Shown here: piece by piece, positions 46,096-55,205 of the stretch | Position numbering within the stretch: the stretch's first letter is position 1 | Layout of the letters: each line of letters starts with the position of its first letter | NCBI RefSeq assembly: GCF_004028155.1 | Contig: NZ_SBII01000013.1 | Location: 1-64,000 of the forward strand | Source: Flavobacterium cerinum | GTDB lineage: Bacteria > Bacteroidota > Bacteroidia > Flavobacteriales > Flavobacteriaceae | Direction: 5' to 3' | Length of the DNA stretch: 64,000 nucleotides | Position numbers and translations under genes: made by a program | Notes under the pieces: model-generated | The model's input: only the letters and a program-made list of their open reading frames with translations | What the model was told of the DNA's origin: nothing | Databases searched by the model: none

Positions 46096-46103
46096 TATTT
46101 TTG
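46096..46103 (+). promoter_or_regulatory. Promoter -7 element (TATTTTTG)
   Basis: TATTTTTG lies 16 bp before the ATG at 46120 and within the longer open frame that begins at 46081, supporting the later start. Confidence 0.55.
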
Positions 46104-46119
46104 CAAAAATAAATCATCA

Positions 46120-47583
46120 ATGAGAAAAATAAAATTACAACGTTGCCTAAACAGTTTATTACTGTTTATAACATTTTATTCCTTTGGTCAGGTCACAACT
46201 ACGATTAGTGATCTTAAAGTTAGTGACATGGCTTCTACAGGAATTACTTTTAATTCGAATCCTACAGTTACAGCAAAATTCGACGTTAATTTATTAACAT
46301 ATAATGGAGTACCTGGAAATATTCTAGGAAATATTCATGTCTATATTAAAAAAAGTGCGTCTTCTGAACCAAGTGAAGTAGACTGGAGTCCAATAACTTT
46401 TTCAGTATATTATCCTCCTAATACATCGTCTGGTACTTATACCAATAGGACACCTTTTACAGTTGAATTGATTAAGTCGGCATTTTTTGCTTCAGGAGGC
46501 GTTTTATACGCGGAGTATAAAAACAATAATGGGCAGAAATATAAAAGTGCTGAAATCCTAATTAATGGAGGCGCACAATCCCCTCCTGGTCCAGGAATAT
46601 TAGGTACATTAGATATTTCAGGAATTACATATACGGGGACAGGAAACTTGATGAGTGGAGATATTTTGTATATTTTAGATGATCTTTCAACTCTTGATAT
46701 TAAGCTTAAATATAGCAGAACTCTACTAGCAGGTCAAAGCTGTAGTGGTGTATGGATTTTAGAATCAGTAAATAATTCTGCTGGGCTAGATAGGAAACAT
46801 ATAGGAAGTGTAGCTGGAGATAGTTGTATGAGTGATGGTAGTACAACAACGGGAAATTTTAGTGTAAGTCTTGATAAATCATTTTTTAACTCAGGCGGAG
46901 TAATTAGACTCGAATTTGTTCACACATCGGCAGATAAACATTGGCGGAGTCAAGCCATTGGTGTGAAGATAATAAAATTAACTGATAATCTTATTTATAA
47001 TCCAAATTCAAGACTAACAGAAATAGAGGTTATTATTGGTCAAATTGGCAATATATCGGGAATTGATGCAACAGCTCAGTCTGGACAAGAAGTTTTACCT
47101 GTAACATATGCTTGGTATAGCAGAAGCACGTCAGCAGGAGAGTGGCAATTAATAAGTGGTGCAACATCTGTTAATTTAGCTATACCTGTAAGTAATAGTG
47201 TAGAAATTATTAGGAGAGCATATTTTAAGGAAGTCTACTCACAAAGTAATGTTATGAAATTTATAGCAGTTTCACCTCCTTTAACTCCTCCGGATATAGG
47301 TAATACAATTTGTTGTGATCAGACTGTTCCAAATGGGGCGCCTGTTTCGCTAATTTTGGGAAGTACTACGCATAGTGCCAGGGTTTTAAGTTATAGATGG
47401 CAAAGTTCTCGGGATAGTGTAATGTGGACAGATATAACTGGTTCGAATCAAAAAAATTATACTCCGGAGCCATTGGGTCCTAGATCGTCTGGGGTATATT
47501 ATAGAAGGGTGGTAGAAACTTCTTTAGGTGCTAGTTATAGTAATTACATTAGAATATCCAGCGATTCACCTGGTAGAGACTAA
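46120..47583 (+). CDS. Secreted protein of unknown function with Ig-like segments, no sorting domain
   Basis: 487 residues from the ATG at 46120. Signal peptide region MRKIKLQRCLNSLLLFITFY, cleaved after SFG. Two N-terminal beta segments with similar endings (SAFFASGGVLYAEYKNNNGQKYKSAEI and SFFNSGGVIRLEFVHTSADKHWRSQAI) look like an internal duplication. They are followed by Ig/fibronectin-like modules (YAWYSRSTSAGEWQLISGAT, YRWQSSRDSVMWTDITGS). Unlike the other surface proteins in the window it ends (SDSPGRD) without a T9SS domain. Function unknown. Confidence 0.7.
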   Translation: MRKIKLQRCLNSLLLFITFYSFGQVTTTISDLKVSDMASTGITFNSNPTVTAKFDVNLLTYNGVPGNILGNIHVYIKKSASSEPSEVDWSPITFSVYYPPNTSSGTYTNRTPFTVELIKSAFFASGGVLYAEYKNNNGQKYKSAEILINGGAQSPPGPGILGTLDISGITYTGTGNLMSGDILYILDDLSTLDIKLKYSRTLLAGQSCSGVWILESVNNSAGLDRKHIGSVAGDSCMSDGSTTTGNFSVSLDKSFFNSGGVIRLEFVHTSADKHWRSQAIGVKIIKLTDNLIYNPNSRLTEIEVIIGQIGNISGIDATAQSGQEVLPVTYAWYSRSTSAGEWQLISGATSVNLAIPVSNSVEIIRRAYFKEVYSQSNVMKFIAVSPPLTPPDIGNTICCDQTVPNGAPVSLILGSTTHSARVLSYRWQSSRDSVMWTDITGSNQKNYTPEPLGPRSSGVYYRRVVETSLGASYSNYIRISSDSPGRD

Positions 47584-47635
47584 ATATTGGTGGTGTTAAA
47601 TTTTTTTAATCAATATTGTAACGTAACAATTAATA

Positions 47636-47667
47636 AAACAGGCTCCAATTTATTGGAGCCTGTTTTG
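47636..47667 (+). terminator. Intrinsic terminator, second of two identical copies
   Basis: Same 32-bp hairpin as 45944-45975, AAACAGGCTCCAAT / ATTGGAGCCTGTTT. It also sits just beyond the stop of the convergent glycosyltransferase gene. Confidence 0.85.
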
Positions 47668-47689
47668 CTTTAAATATGTTTGAAGCTAT

Positions 47690-50059
47690 TTAAAAGTTCA
47701 GTGTGCGCAGTGCTGCAATTTTCGCAGCTCTTATTTTTCGTCTAAAATATACCATATCAGGGTTGCCAAAGTATTTGGTAATAGTAAGCCTTGCCATAAG
47801 ATAGCTTAGCGTAGATTCTGCACCCTGGTTTAGGTTTACATTGTGTTCTTCCAGTCCGTCAAAACAGCCTCCGGTACATGGATTGTAAATAATCTGCTGT
47901 AAGTGGTTGTTGCCTAAAAACCAGGTAAAGGCAGTTTCCATTTTATTAAGATAGTCTTCTTCTTTAAAAATATCATGGAATTTACGCAGTGCCAGTATAG
48001 TATAAGCTACATCAATAGGCTGTTCGCCATAACGTTCTTTTTTATAGCCTCTGGTCATCCAGCTTTTGTTAGATATTACATTGATCATTTTATCGTCAAA
48101 TATCTGCGATAAAAGAAAATCAAAAGCATTCTTTGCAACCTCTTTATATACTTCGTTTCCGGTAATGGCATAACATAATAGTAATGCTTCGGGCAGTACG
48201 CTGTTGGCATACGTCAGGTAGCTCTCAAACCATTTCCATTCGTCATCAGCCTCATGGCGGTACATTTGTACCAGCCTGTCGGCAAATAGTTTTATATAAA
48301 TAAGCGTATCAGGATCTGTAACTCTGCGGTTATAATAGTATAGACCTTTAATTACAAAAGCCATAGCTCTTGTAGAGTAAATATTTTTGGTAAGTGATAA
48401 TGACTTTTGGAATAATGTTCCTGCTTTTTGTGTTATCTCCTTAGGTAGTATAGAACCTAAAGAAACAATATAACCCAATGCCCACATGGCACGACCGGAG
48501 CTGTCTTCCAGGTTTTCGGTTTTATTCTGGTCGGTAAATTTAGTATTGAAATCCACATAATTCAGGAACAGGCCGCTATCGAGCTGGCAGTATTCAATGA
48601 AGTTGAGGTAAATGTTTATGTATTTTAATACAGACGGATCGTTGTATCGTTTATAGTGCTGGCCCATAGCAATAAGTGCGCGGGCATTATCGTCGAGTGT
48701 ATACCCTGAATTGAGATCGGGTCTGTTAAGCTTACAGAATTGAAGCATACCAAAATCAGTCGTCATGTTTTTAACGTGGTTTAGGTTTACTTCCGGATTC
48801 CTGTATTGCAGCCTGATATCGTCTGCTGCGGTTTCAGCTAATAGCTTAGCATGATTTACCGCCGAGTTTTCCCAGGTTGTGTGTATTATTTTATGAAGCC
48901 CGTTCATGACCATGCTGTTTCTCAATGCTACATCATATAATAAGGTATTGATAGCTGCTGCTAATTGCTCCGAATTCCCAAAATCGAATGTCATACCGGT
49001 ATCGCCTGCTAAAACTTCTTTTGCGTGAGGAATAGGAGTAGAGATAATAGGACATCCACAGCTAAGTGCGTAAGAGAAAGTGCCGCTTACTGCCTGATTT
49101 GGGTCTTTAGACGTGAACAGGTAAATATCGGTTAGCTGAAGGTATTCCAGTAATTCCGGTAAGTCTACATATTTATTAATGAACTGGACATTGTTTTCAA
49201 GACCAAGCTCTTTTATCTTAGCTGTTAAAAAATCGCGATATTTTTCTCCTTCTCTTAAAACTACCGTTGGGTGGGTTTTACCTATAATAAGGAATAATGT
49301 TGTAGGCGATTTATCTATTACAGCAGGAAGTGCGTCCAGTGTAGTTTCGATGCTTTTACCCGAACTTAGTAATCCAAAAGTTGAAAAAATAGTACGGCCC
49401 TCAAAACCATATTTGCGTTTCAGCTCATCTTTATCTGTATGTGCTACCAGGTGGGTGCCATGTGGTATGATGGCAATTTTATTGCGGTCTACGGTATAAT
49501 CGCGGACCAAAATATCTGCAGCATTGTTAGTCATTACAATAAGAGAATCGGCTCTGTTAAGGATGTGCTGAACATTTGCCTTTAAAATATCGTCCGGACC
49601 GGGAAGTACGGTATGGAATACTACAGCAAGCGGTTTATATATTGCATCTATAAAAGAGTTAAAATGCTCTACACTTTCATTGAACAATCCAAACTCGTGC
49701 TGAATGAGTACGATTTTAATATTTTCATCTTCGTTAATAGTTTGCGTCAGCTCGGTATACGATTCAGTACTTGATGTATCCAGTTTGTATTTTACATCAG
49801 TATCTGTATAGGTGTGTTTTTCGTCTTTGTTTTCAAGCGCACATATTTTAATAGAAAAAGAATCTACATAATGTTTATCAAGCGCTTTAATAAGATCCTG
49901 AGAATAGGTAGCTATACCGCAATGCCTGGGCGGATAAGTAGTAATCACTAATATTTCCGGCATTATTCCATGATTTGACTCATGAGGAGTTGTAGCTAAC
50001 TGTTCTATTAGGCTGCTATAAGAGCGGGTTTTTTTATCGGCAGATTTTCTTGTTCTCAT
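47690..50059 (-). CDS. Two-domain protein: GT4 glycosyltransferase fused to an alpha/alpha-barrel domain
   Basis: 789 residues, no signal peptide. Residues ~33-400 form a family 4 glycosyltransferase: ILVITTYPPRHCGIATYSQDLIKAL at the N-lobe, IIPHGTHL, TIFSTFGLLSSGKSIETTLDALP, and in the C-lobe DIYLFTSKDPNQAVSGTFSYALSCGCPIISTPIPHAKEVL. The E of the usual EPFG region reads as Gln (NQAVSG). Residues ~430-789 are helical with repeated Trp/Tyr-rich segments (YTLDDNARALIAMGQHY, LEDSSGRAMWALGY, QPIDVAYTILALRKFHD, LNQGAESTLSYLMARL), an (alpha/alpha)6 toroid. Fusions of this kind in Bacteroidota are linked to mannoside or glucan metabolism; no GH130 gene is adjacent here. Confidence 0.82.
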   Translation of the reverse strand: MRTRKSADKKTRSYSSLIEQLATTPHESNHGIMPEILVITTYPPRHCGIATYSQDLIKALDKHYVDSFSIKICALENKDEKHTYTDTDVKYKLDTSSTESYTELTQTINEDENIKIVLIQHEFGLFNESVEHFNSFIDAIYKPLAVVFHTVLPGPDDILKANVQHILNRADSLIVMTNNAADILVRDYTVDRNKIAIIPHGTHLVAHTDKDELKRKYGFEGRTIFSTFGLLSSGKSIETTLDALPAVIDKSPTTLFLIIGKTHPTVVLREGEKYRDFLTAKIKELGLENNVQFINKYVDLPELLEYLQLTDIYLFTSKDPNQAVSGTFSYALSCGCPIISTPIPHAKEVLAGDTGMTFDFGNSEQLAAAINTLLYDVALRNSMVMNGLHKIIHTTWENSAVNHAKLLAETAADDIRLQYRNPEVNLNHVKNMTTDFGMLQFCKLNRPDLNSGYTLDDNARALIAMGQHYKRYNDPSVLKYINIYLNFIEYCQLDSGLFLNYVDFNTKFTDQNKTENLEDSSGRAMWALGYIVSLGSILPKEITQKAGTLFQKSLSLTKNIYSTRAMAFVIKGLYYYNRRVTDPDTLIYIKLFADRLVQMYRHEADDEWKWFESYLTYANSVLPEALLLCYAITGNEVYKEVAKNAFDFLLSQIFDDKMINVISNKSWMTRGYKKERYGEQPIDVAYTILALRKFHDIFKEEDYLNKMETAFTWFLGNNHLQQIIYNPCTGGCFDGLEEHNVNLNQGAESTLSYLMARLTITKYFGNPDMVYFRRKIRAAKIAALRTLNF

Positions 50060-50130
50060 GGCGCTATGTTATTTAGTAGTTTTTGTTTTCTCTATCTCTT
50101 GAATGAAGTTAAGACAGGTTGGATGCATTT

Positions 50131-50166
50131 AAAAAACCGGCTGCTAAATTACAGAACCGGTTTTTT
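50131..50166 (-). terminator. Intrinsic terminator for the YtxH-like gene
   Basis: AAAAAACCGG pairs with CCGGTTTTTT around a 16-base loop; leftward the stem ends in a T tract. Confidence 0.7.
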
Positions 50167-50229
50167 TATCATTGATTCAAACGGTCTGGGACTGTTTGTA
50201 TAGGGATAATATAATCTTATCAGTAAAGA

Positions 50230-50493
50230 CTACGAATTTACTCTGTTATTAACCCATTCGTTAGCTCTGTCTTTTACAGCATTGAAAGCTTCTTTAGTAT
50301 CAGATGCTGTGTTCTTAGCTTCTTTTTGTGCTTTGTTCTGTAATTCTTTTAGTTTATCTCTAAAGTCTTTTTTTACTTCTTCAATGTCAATATCATGACA
50401 TTTATTAGATCTTCTTCTTGAAATTAGTAATGCTGCTCCTGCCAGGACTGCTGCTCCCGCAGCAATTCCAATTATTAAATTTTTGTTTTTCAT
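50230..50493 (-). CDS. YtxH-like small membrane-anchored protein
   Basis: 87 residues. One N-terminal span (LIIGIAAGAAVLAGAALLI, about 5-23), an RRR cluster, then a long charged amphipathic helix (EEVKKDFRDKLKELQNKAQKEAKNTASDTKEAFNAVKDRANEW). This is the layout of YtxH-type stress-related proteins. Function unknown. Its 5' side faces glnN across a 348-bp gap. Confidence 0.78.
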   Translation of the reverse strand: MKNKNLIIGIAAGAAVLAGAALLISRRRSNKCHDIDIEEVKKDFRDKLKELQNKAQKEAKNTASDTKEAFNAVKDRANEWVNNRVNS

Positions 50494-50746
50494 TTTTATA
50501 GGTATTAATGTTTGTTTATGATTCTTGTCTAAATTATATAATACTCATTCAAAGGACAATATGCTTGTGAAATTTTTAACTCAATTAACAAATCTTTAGG
50601 TATTTTGTATTTTTGTTAACTGATGTAGGATTTTTTTTGTCAAATCTGTAATTCTATACTGAAAATGTACCTTGAAATTAGTGAGTGATTTAATTTTTAA
50701 GCTAAATAGGGGTGTTGATGTGTTTTTAGTGATTATTTTTCAGTAT

Positions 50747-50800
50747 ACCCCTAAAAAAAACAGGGGTGAATATTTTTTGAAACATTTTTTTGTACATTTG
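50747..50800 (+). promoter_or_regulatory. glnN upstream region: palindrome plus -7 element
   Basis: ACCCCT at 50747-50752 and AGGGGT at 50762-50767 form an inverted repeat around a nine-base A-rich spacer; a third half (AGGGGTG) is at 50708-50714. TACATTTG at 50793-50800 is a good -7 element, but its -33 region lacks TTG at the usual distance. An activator bound to the palindrome, about 30 bp upstream of the -7, would suit such a promoter. The rest of the 348-bp gap is AT-rich without other features. Confidence 0.5.
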
Positions 50801-50841
50801 CATCAGATTTAATCCATCATTAATATTAAAAATTAAGTTTC

Positions 50842-53031
50842 ATGTCAACATTTCGTTTTCACGCCCTACAACAAACGGCAAACAGAAAGCCGGTTAAAGT
50901 AGAAGAACTAGACAGAAAGTCAGCCATTTTTGGAAGTAATGTATTTAATGACAAAGCAATGCGTCAGTTTTTAACATCAGAGGCTTACTCTGCTGTAAAA
51001 AATGCTGAGCAGCATGGGACTAAAATCGACCGCAGACTGGCAGACTATATCGCACTGGGTATGAAAGAGTGGGCTCTTACTAAAGGAGTAACACATTATA
51101 CACACTGGTTTCAGCCATTAACAGGAACAACTGCAGAGAAGCATGATGCTTTCTTTGAAACATCGTATGATGGAAGTGATCCTGTTGAGAAATTTGGAGG
51201 AAGTCAATTAGTACAGCAGGAGCCGGATGCTTCAAGTTTTCCAAACGGAGGTATCAGGAACACATTCGAAGCAAGAGGATATACTGCATGGGATCCTACA
51301 TCACCTGCATTTATTTACGGAACTACACTATGCATCCCTACGGTATTTGTATCGTATACAGGTGAGGCATTAGATTATAAAACACCACTATTAAGAGCAT
51401 TACATGCTATAGACGAAGCAGCTACAGATGTTTGCCGTTATTTTGATAAAAACGTTAAGAAAGTTACTGCTACTTTAGGATGGGAACAGGAATATTTCCT
51501 TGTAGATTCTGCTTTGGCAAACTCAAGACCTGATATCATGTTAACAGGACGTACTTTATTAGGACATACATCTGCTAAAGGACAACAGTTAGAAGACCAT
51601 TATTTTGGTTCTATCCCAACACGTGTTCTTAACTACATGAGGGATCTTGAAAACGAATGCATGCTTTTAGGTATACCGGTTAAGACACGTCACAACGAGG
51701 TAGCTCCAAATCAATTTGAGCTTGCTCCAATATTTGAAGAGACAAACCTTGCTGTAGACCATAACTCCCTGTTAATGGATGTTATGCAAAAAGTAGCTGA
51801 GCGTCATGACTTCAAAGTACTTTTCCACGAAAAACCGTTTAAAGGTGTAAATGGATCTGGTAAGCACAACAACTGGTCATTAGCTACAGATACAGGAATA
51901 AACCTTTTAGGTCCTGGTAAAACCCCAATGAGCAACTTACAGTTCCTTACGTTCTTTATAAACACTATTAAAGCGGTTTATACTAACGAAGAGCTAATGA
52001 GGGCATCTATTGCTACAGCAACAAACGATCACAGGCTTGGGGCTAACGAAGCACCACCAGCAATTATATCTGTATTCATTGGGCAGCAGCTTACAAAAGT
52101 ATTGGCTGAGCTTGAAGGAGTATCTTCAGGAAAACTTTCTCCTGAAGAAAAAACAGACCTTAAGCTTAATGTAGTTGGTAAAATTCCGGATGTATTATTG
52201 GATAATACAGATAGAAACAGAACTTCGCCATTTGCTTTTACAGGAAATAAATTTGAGTTCAGAGCAGTAGGATCAAGTGCAAACTGTGCTAACGCAATGA
52301 CTATTGTAAATACTATCGTTGCTAAACAGCTTAAAGATTTCAAAAAAGAGGTAGATACTCTTATTGAAACGAAAGACATGAAAAAAGATGACGCTATCTT
52401 TAATGTATTAAGAGAGTACATCAAAGAAACAAAAGCGATTCTTTTTGAAGGCGACGGTTACAGCGATGCATGGGAGCAAGAAGCAGCTAAACGCGGATTA
52501 AGTAACTTTAAAACTACTCCATCTGCGCTTAAAGCAAAAGTATCGGCTCAAACATTAGCTTTATTCCAGGAAATGAATGTAATGAACCATGTTGAGGCAG
52601 AGGCTCGTTATGAAATTGAACTGGAAGAGTACACTAAAAAAATCCAGATAGAAGGAAGGGTACTTGGAGATATTGCAAGAAACCACGTGATCCCAACAGC
52701 TATCCGTTACCAAAATATTCTTATCGAGAATGTAAAAGGTCTTAAAGAGATCTTCGATACAGAGTTTGAGGTAATAGGTAAGGAGCAGATTATACTTATC
52801 AAAGAAATTTCCGGTCACATTGCGGCGATCAATTCTCAGGTAGAAGAAATGACCGAAGCACGTAAGGCAGCAAATGCACTTACATCTGCAGAAGAAATGG
52901 CTCATGCTTACTGCGATAACGTTAAACCATTTTTTGATACAATAAGAGTTCATTGCGATAAACTGGAACTTCTTGTAGATAACGAAATCTGGACGCTTAC
53001 TAAATACAGAGAATTATTATTTACTAAATAA
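50842..53031 (+). CDS. glnN: Glutamine synthetase type III
   Basis: 729 residues, the length of GSIII (about 730), against ~470 for GSI. It joins ammonia and glutamate with ATP to form glutamine. Typical segments: KSAIFGSNVFNDKAMRQFL near the start, GWEQEYFLVDS (glutamate metal ligand region), TRHNEVAPNQFELAPIFE, KPFKGVNGSGKHNNWSLATD (ATP/glutamate loop) and DRNRTSPFAFTGNKFEFRAVGSSAN. The long helical C-terminal part is specific to GSIII. A terminator follows; a regulatory region with palindromes precedes it. Confidence 0.96.
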   Translation: MSTFRFHALQQTANRKPVKVEELDRKSAIFGSNVFNDKAMRQFLTSEAYSAVKNAEQHGTKIDRRLADYIALGMKEWALTKGVTHYTHWFQPLTGTTAEKHDAFFETSYDGSDPVEKFGGSQLVQQEPDASSFPNGGIRNTFEARGYTAWDPTSPAFIYGTTLCIPTVFVSYTGEALDYKTPLLRALHAIDEAATDVCRYFDKNVKKVTATLGWEQEYFLVDSALANSRPDIMLTGRTLLGHTSAKGQQLEDHYFGSIPTRVLNYMRDLENECMLLGIPVKTRHNEVAPNQFELAPIFEETNLAVDHNSLLMDVMQKVAERHDFKVLFHEKPFKGVNGSGKHNNWSLATDTGINLLGPGKTPMSNLQFLTFFINTIKAVYTNEELMRASIATATNDHRLGANEAPPAIISVFIGQQLTKVLAELEGVSSGKLSPEEKTDLKLNVVGKIPDVLLDNTDRNRTSPFAFTGNKFEFRAVGSSANCANAMTIVNTIVAKQLKDFKKEVDTLIETKDMKKDDAIFNVLREYIKETKAILFEGDGYSDAWEQEAAKRGLSNFKTTPSALKAKVSAQTLALFQEMNVMNHVEAEARYEIELEEYTKKIQIEGRVLGDIARNHVIPTAIRYQNILIENVKGLKEIFDTEFEVIGKEQIILIKEISGHIAAINSQVEEMTEARKAANALTSAEEMAHAYCDNVKPFFDTIRVHCDKLELLVDNEIWTLTKYRELLFTK

Positions 53032-53060
53032 TATATTTGTTCATAGAAATTATTTGTACT

Positions 53061-53092
53061 AAGCCCTCACGCTACAGCGTGGGGGCTTTTTT
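53061..53092 (+). terminator. Intrinsic terminator after glnN
   Basis: AAGCCCTCACGC-TACA-GCGTGGGGGCTT followed by TTTT; one mismatch in the stem. Confidence 0.82.
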
Positions 53093-53171
53093 ATTTATAG
53101 CTGCTCGGTGTTATTTTAACTAAAAATGTAATAAATTAACATTTCAATCGTTAATACTAAAAACCTTACAT

Positions 53172-53942
53172 ATGAAGCAATACCTACTTATTTCCTTCAT
53201 TTTTATTTTTAGCAGTATCAACGCGCAACAGCAGTATACAGTGTATTTTGATTTTGATATCGATGAGACTAATTCGCCATCAACAAATAAATTATCACAA
53301 TGGATCGCTGAGAACCACAATGTCGAAATACTTAAAATTGAAGGCTATGCGGACAGCATCGGTAATGCTTTATACAATGTGGATCTTTCTGAGCGCCGTG
53401 CGGAATATGTATTGGAAGAGCTAAAAGAAAATAACTATATTATTGCTAAAGGAGTTGAAATAAAGGCTTTTGGTGAAGACAAAGCATTTTCTAAAAACAG
53501 GGCACAGGATCGTAAAGCAATTATATACTATGTAAAGCCATCACCCCCGATTATTCCTGAAACCGATTTTAGTAAGGCGGTTAACACAGCAAAAAAAGGG
53601 GATAAGCTAAAATTACCGAATATGAATTTCTACAATAATTCTGACATTATGTTGCCGGAGTCTGCTCCGATATTAAACGACCTGTTAGCTATACTACAGA
53701 AAAATAAAAAACTTAAAATAGACATACAGGGACACATTTGCTGTCAGATAAAAGAGGAGAACGAGATATCGCTGCGCCGTGCAAGAGCAGTCTATAATTT
53801 CCTCATAAAAAAAGGTATTGATGCTGTAAGGCTTTCTTATAAAAGCTTTGGCAGCACAAAACCGCTTCATCCACTTCCGGAGAAAAATGAAACCGAAAAA
53901 GTAGCTAACCGCAGGGTAGAGATAGAAATACTGGAAAATTAA
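53172..53942 (+). CDS. OmpA-like protein A of the five-gene array: canonical plus Cys-Cys OmpA domains
   Basis: 256 residues, signal peptide MKQYLLISFIFIFSSINAQ. Domain 1 (about 22-122) is OmpA-like with canonical GYADSIG (Asp61) and LSERRAEYV (peptidoglycan-type Asp and Arg). Domain 2 (about 142-256) has the same fold order but reads IQGHICCQIKEE at 185-196: Cys190-Cys191 take the place of the Asp in GHTD. It retains RRARAVYNFL, FGSTKPLHPLPEKN and the terminal ANRRVEIEIL. No lipobox and no barrel domain, so probably soluble periplasmic. First of five co-directional genes; no TAnnTTTG element seen upstream. Function unknown; peptidoglycan binding by domain 1 is plausible. Confidence 0.82.
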   Translation: MKQYLLISFIFIFSSINAQQQYTVYFDFDIDETNSPSTNKLSQWIAENHNVEILKIEGYADSIGNALYNVDLSERRAEYVLEELKENNYIIAKGVEIKAFGEDKAFSKNRAQDRKAIIYYVKPSPPIIPETDFSKAVNTAKKGDKLKLPNMNFYNNSDIMLPESAPILNDLLAILQKNKKLKIDIQGHICCQIKEENEISLRRARAVYNFLIKKGIDAVRLSYKSFGSTKPLHPLPEKNETEKVANRRVEIEILEN

Positions 53943-53966
53943 GGTCGTTTGAATAAGCATTTACCC

Positions 53967-54731
53967 ATGAAAAAAAAGTTACTGGTGTTTTTCTTGTTTG
54001 CAATTCTCCAAAGTTATGGTCAGGAACAGTTTACGGTTTATTTTGATACGGGAATGGATTCGCTCACCAAGCTGTCGGCAGTAGAATTTAAAAGCTGGAT
54101 CGATTGGCACAAAAGAAATAAGGTCGTTAAAATACACGGATATGCCGATAATGTTGGTAAAACAGGGGTAAACAGCGATTTGTCTGTACGCAGGGCAAAT
54201 ACAGTAGCTCAGATTTTAAAAATGAATGCCATAGCTATTGAAGAAGCAGAAGTAAAAGGATGGGGAGAAACCGAGATCAGTATGGATAAGGACCTGAATC
54301 GTAAGGTGGTCATCTATTTTGAAAAAGCGGCAGAGAAGCCCGATAAACGCAAAGAACTTTCCAGACAGGTGTTGTCGGCAAAAAAAGGAAGCAGGATAGT
54401 TTTAAAGAACCTTAAATTCTCTATGAATTCGGGTAAGGTGGTTGCGGGATCGTCCAGTGTACTTAAAAACTTGGTGGAGGCGATCCAAAACAATCCAAAA
54501 TTAAAAATAGACATTCAGGGTCATATTTGCTGCAATACAGATGATACAAAGAAATTAGGGATATTAAGGGCGAAAACAGTTTACAATTATCTCGTAAGTT
54601 TAGGGATAGACAAAAGCAGGCTTTCGTATCAAAACTTTGGAAGCACACGACCTATATACCCAATACCGGAGCAAAACGGATTTGAAGCCGAAGCTAACCG
54701 CAGGGTCGAAATAGAAATAATAGAAAATTAA
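53967..54731 (+). CDS. OmpA-like protein B of the array: canonical plus Cys-Cys OmpA domains
   Basis: 254 residues from the ATG at 53967 (a TTG frame 18 bp earlier is not preferred), with signal peptide MKKKLLVFFLFAILQSYGQ. Domain 1 (about 20-120) has canonical GYADNVG (Asp61) and LSVRRANTV. Domain 2 reads IQGHICCNTDDTK with Cys188-Cys189, then RAKTVYNYL, NFGSTRPIYPIPEQN and ANRRVEIEII. It is the closest in architecture to protein A, starts 24 bp after it and ends one base before protein C, so the row is almost certainly one transcript. Confidence 0.82.
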   Translation: MKKKLLVFFLFAILQSYGQEQFTVYFDTGMDSLTKLSAVEFKSWIDWHKRNKVVKIHGYADNVGKTGVNSDLSVRRANTVAQILKMNAIAIEEAEVKGWGETEISMDKDLNRKVVIYFEKAAEKPDKRKELSRQVLSAKKGSRIVLKNLKFSMNSGKVVAGSSSVLKNLVEAIQNNPKLKIDIQGHICCNTDDTKKLGILRAKTVYNYLVSLGIDKSRLSYQNFGSTRPIYPIPEQNGFEAEANRRVEIEIIEN

Positions 54732-54732
54732 G

Positions 54733-55203
54733 ATGAATAGACTACTACTCGTTTTCTTATTAGTCTGTGGTTTTACCGCTACAGCACAGGAGGAGGTTGA
54801 CACCGAAACAATACCCCTTAATTATAATCTTGCAGAGATTACCATTAATGGAAAAGTAGGCGATAAGATCAGGCTCGAAAACCTTAACTTTATTGGCGGT
54901 AGCGATAAACTCCTGCAGGAATCAGAACCTGTACTTGAGGAGTTACTGAAGGTTCTGACAGATAATCCTAAGCTGAAGATCCAGATCCAGGGACACGTAT
55001 GCTGTTATATAAAAGATCCGTCGGATATCTCGCGTAAACGCGCAAAGGCAATATATAAGTACCTAATTGAAAACGGTATTAAGAAACGCAGACTCTCTTT
55101 TAAAAGTTTTGATGGTAAAAAACCGTTGTTTAACATACCGGAAGAAACCGAAGAGGAAAAAGCAGCTAATCGAAGGGTAGAAATCGAGATAATCGAGAAA
55201 TAA
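54733..55203 (+). CDS. OmpA-like protein C of the array: single Cys-Cys OmpA domain
   Basis: 156 residues, signal peptide MNRLLLVFLLVCGFTATAQ. The mature protein is only the variant domain: INGKVGDKIRLENLNFIGGS (the first strand and NLNF motif), IQGHVCCYIKDPSD with Cys90-Cys91, RKRAKAIYKYL, SFDGKKPLFNIPEE and ANRRVEIEII. In protein C the FG of the FG(G/S)xxP motif is FD. One base separates it from the stop of protein B and two from the start of protein D. It is closely similar to D (same length, aligned Cys at the same positions), pointing to recent duplication. Confidence 0.82.
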   Translation: MNRLLLVFLLVCGFTATAQEEVDTETIPLNYNLAEITINGKVGDKIRLENLNFIGGSDKLLQESEPVLEELLKVLTDNPKLKIQIQGHVCCYIKDPSDISRKRAKAIYKYLIENGIKKRRLSFKSFDGKKPLFNIPEETEEEKAANRRVEIEIIEK

Positions 55204-55205
55204 TT

